DNA of 64,000 bases from JALORV01 sp963791235 (GTDB lineage Bacteria; Pseudomonadota; Gammaproteobacteria; Burkholderiales; Burkholderiaceae_F). Under the pieces are notes generated by a model. That model had not been told where the DNA came from, did no database searches, and was given only the letters and a program-made list of their open reading frames with translations. Where the stretch lies: positions 62,001-126,000 of the forward strand of contig CAWBRW010000009.1 in assembly GCA_963791235.1 (NCBI GenBank). The letters run 5' to 3'. The first letter of the stretch is position 1. Every line of letters begins with the position of its first letter. Both the position numbers and the translations under genes were made by a program. Positions 62,792 to 64,000 of the stretch are shown piece after piece.

Positions 62792-63994
62792 ATGCCCAAG
62801 CTCAGTCGCCGCGCCGAGGCTCTCGGCACCGAAAACGCCTTTGTCGTGCTGGCCGAGGTGAATCGGCTCATTCGCGGCGGCGCAGACATCGTTTCGTTCT
62901 GCATTGGCCAGCCGGATTTCCCGACGCCGGTGCACGTGCAGGATGCGGCTGTTGCCGCCGTCCGCGAAGGCCGCCATGGCTACACGCCGTCGGCCGGCAT
63001 CGACGAGCTTCGTGCGGCCGCGGCGAAGTCGATGGGCGCCCTGCGTGGCCTCGATATCACCGCGGATGAAGTGGTCGTCGGCGCAGGCGCAAAGCCTTTC
63101 ATCGGCTACACGATCGCCTCGGTCACCGACTACGGTGCCGGCGATGAAGTCATCTTTCCGGTGCCCGGCTTCCCGATCTACGAATCGCAGATCATTGCCA
63201 ATGGTGCGGTTCCCGTCGGGCTGCCGCTGCGCGAGTCGCGCGGCTTCGCATTCGATCCTGCCGAACTGGCGAGCCGGATCGGCCCGAAGACCCGGCTGCT
63301 GATCCTCAACACGCCGCACAACCCCACTGGAGGCCTCCTGACGCGTCGCGATCTCGAGGCAATCGCCGAAGTGCTGCGGGCGCATCCGGACGTCTGGGTA
63401 TATGCGGACGAGATCTACAGCAAGCTGGTCTATGACGGCGACTTTGTCTCGATCGCCTCGTTGCCCGGGATGCGCGAGCGCACCATCATTTCCGATGGCG
63501 CATCGAAGACCTATGCGATGACCGGATGGCGCATCGGCTTCACGGCCAATGCCGCGCTCGCGCCGGTGTTCACGCGCTGGATCACCAATACCGAATCGTG
63601 CGCTTCGCAGATCAGCCAGTGGGCCGCGCTGCAGGCGCTGACCGGGCCGCAGGACGATGCGGAAACGATGAAGCAGCGCTTCCATGCGCGCCGCGATCTG
63701 ATCGTTCGCCGCCTGAATGCCGTGCCGGGGTTCCGCTGCGCGACCCCGGGGGGCGCTTTCTACGCCTGGCCCAACGTTACCGAAGCGTGCCGACTGATCG
63801 GTGCGCGTGATTCCGAAGAACTGCGGCGGCGGTTGTTGCTCGAGGCTGGAGTTGCGGTGCTTGCCGATATCCATTTCGGACCCCGCGTCGAGGGCGACGG
63901 ACAACACATCCGCTTTTCGTATGCCACCAGCGAGAGTGCGATCGAGCAGGGCATCGATCGCATCGACGCGTTCTTGCGCAAGGCCAGCCGATGA
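62792..63994 (+). CDS. Class I/II pyridoxal-phosphate aminotransferase
   Basis: A 400-residue fold-type I aminotransferase. It shows FCIGQPDFPTPVHV, YTPSAGIDELR, the conserved NTPHNPTGG, ADEIYSKLVYDG and the PLP lysine in SDGASKTYAMTGWRIGF, with Arg at the end in HIRFSYATSESAIEQG for the substrate carboxylate. The likely substrate is aspartate, alanine or an aromatic amino acid. Downstream an overlapping ATGA at 63991-63994 may start another gene. Confidence 0.93.
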   Translation: MPKLSRRAEALGTENAFVVLAEVNRLIRGGADIVSFCIGQPDFPTPVHVQDAAVAAVREGRHGYTPSAGIDELRAAAAKSMGALRGLDITADEVVVGAGAKPFIGYTIASVTDYGAGDEVIFPVPGFPIYESQIIANGAVPVGLPLRESRGFAFDPAELASRIGPKTRLLILNTPHNPTGGLLTRRDLEAIAEVLRAHPDVWVYADEIYSKLVYDGDFVSIASLPGMRERTIISDGASKTYAMTGWRIGFTANAALAPVFTRWITNTESCASQISQWAALQALTGPQDDAETMKQRFHARRDLIVRRLNAVPGFRCATPGGAFYAWPNVTEACRLIGARDSEELRRRLLLEAGVAVLADIHFGPRVEGDGQHIRFSYATSESAIEQGIDRIDAFLRKASR

Positions 63995-64000
63995 GCGCTG
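63991..64000 (+). CDS. Possible start of the next gene, cut by the window end
   Basis: The aminotransferase ends with ATGA, whose ATG could begin a coupled gene (M-S-A). Only three codons are visible, so nothing more can be said. Confidence 0.25.

Overview
The window looks like a chromosomal core segment of a high-GC betaproteobacterium, probably Burkholderiales/Rhodocyclales-like. The basis is the gene content: DUF1631 and DUF1841 proteins, a CobD/CbiB-like orphan, an intracellular PHA depolymerase, an nth-linked RnfB, an EtfAB/acyl-CoA dehydrogenase set, and the strong G/C bias at third codon positions. No insertion sequence, prophage, integrase or CRISPR array was seen. The genes are densely packed, many with 1-4 bp ATGA/GTGA overlaps, and only one gene-free gap exceeds 300 bp (5616-5995).

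Layout. 1-342: tail of an NlpC/P60 hydrolase. 399-3182: Fur-box-controlled iron-binding protein and a PYROXD2-like flavoprotein. 3212-5615: cyanide-insensitive-type bd oxidase (cydAB, minus). 5996-10075: YqaA/DedA-like protein, etfB, etfA and acyl-CoA dehydrogenase. 10230-13853: rubrerythrin, HdrD/GlpC-like Fe-S protein, DUF3501 and a radical SAM protein. 14361-16631: complete rpsP-rimM-trmD-rplS operon with promoter, internal hairpins and terminator. 16665-18384: NUDIX CoA pyrophosphatase and CobD-like protein. 18381-21206: minus-strand coupled chain M48 protease, pterin dehydratase, rsgA, DUF2007. 21331-23305: orn, AI-2E/PerM-type permease and tRNA-Arg(CCT). 23511-32475: parE, a PAS-GGDEF-EAL protein, an aminotransferase with an apparent CTG start, parC and a CopD-like protein. 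32480-35089: PhzF-like, EamA and HpaI aldolase (minus). 35286-37722: htpG and a deoxyinosine glycosylase. 37836-45428: two DUF1631 paralogues around a spermidine-synthase-like protein, then a GspE-type ATPase. 45568-48010: RraA-like, GNAT and SDR. 48056-50679: MoxR, GNAT and VWA cassette (minus). 50863-51540: two small cytochromes c. 51559-55150: fdxA, phaZ and rnfB-nth-DUF1841 (minus). 55278-63994: branched-chain-type ABC transporter with a fused LivH-LivM permease, pncB, a PLP desulfhydrase, an Asp/Glu racemase and an aminotransferase.

Physiology suggested: aerobic or microaerobic respiration (bd oxidase, cytochromes c), fatty-acid/acyl-CoA oxidation through EtfAB, PHA storage, amino-acid import and turnover, and oxidative/iron stress handling. 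The parts least explained by known biology are the DUF1631 pair with its ATPase, the MoxR-GNAT-VWA cassette with an altered metal site, and the rubrerythrin-DUF3501 cluster behind a perfect dyad. Several genes also carry a TANAAT box so close to the start codon that the mRNA would be leaderless or nearly so.
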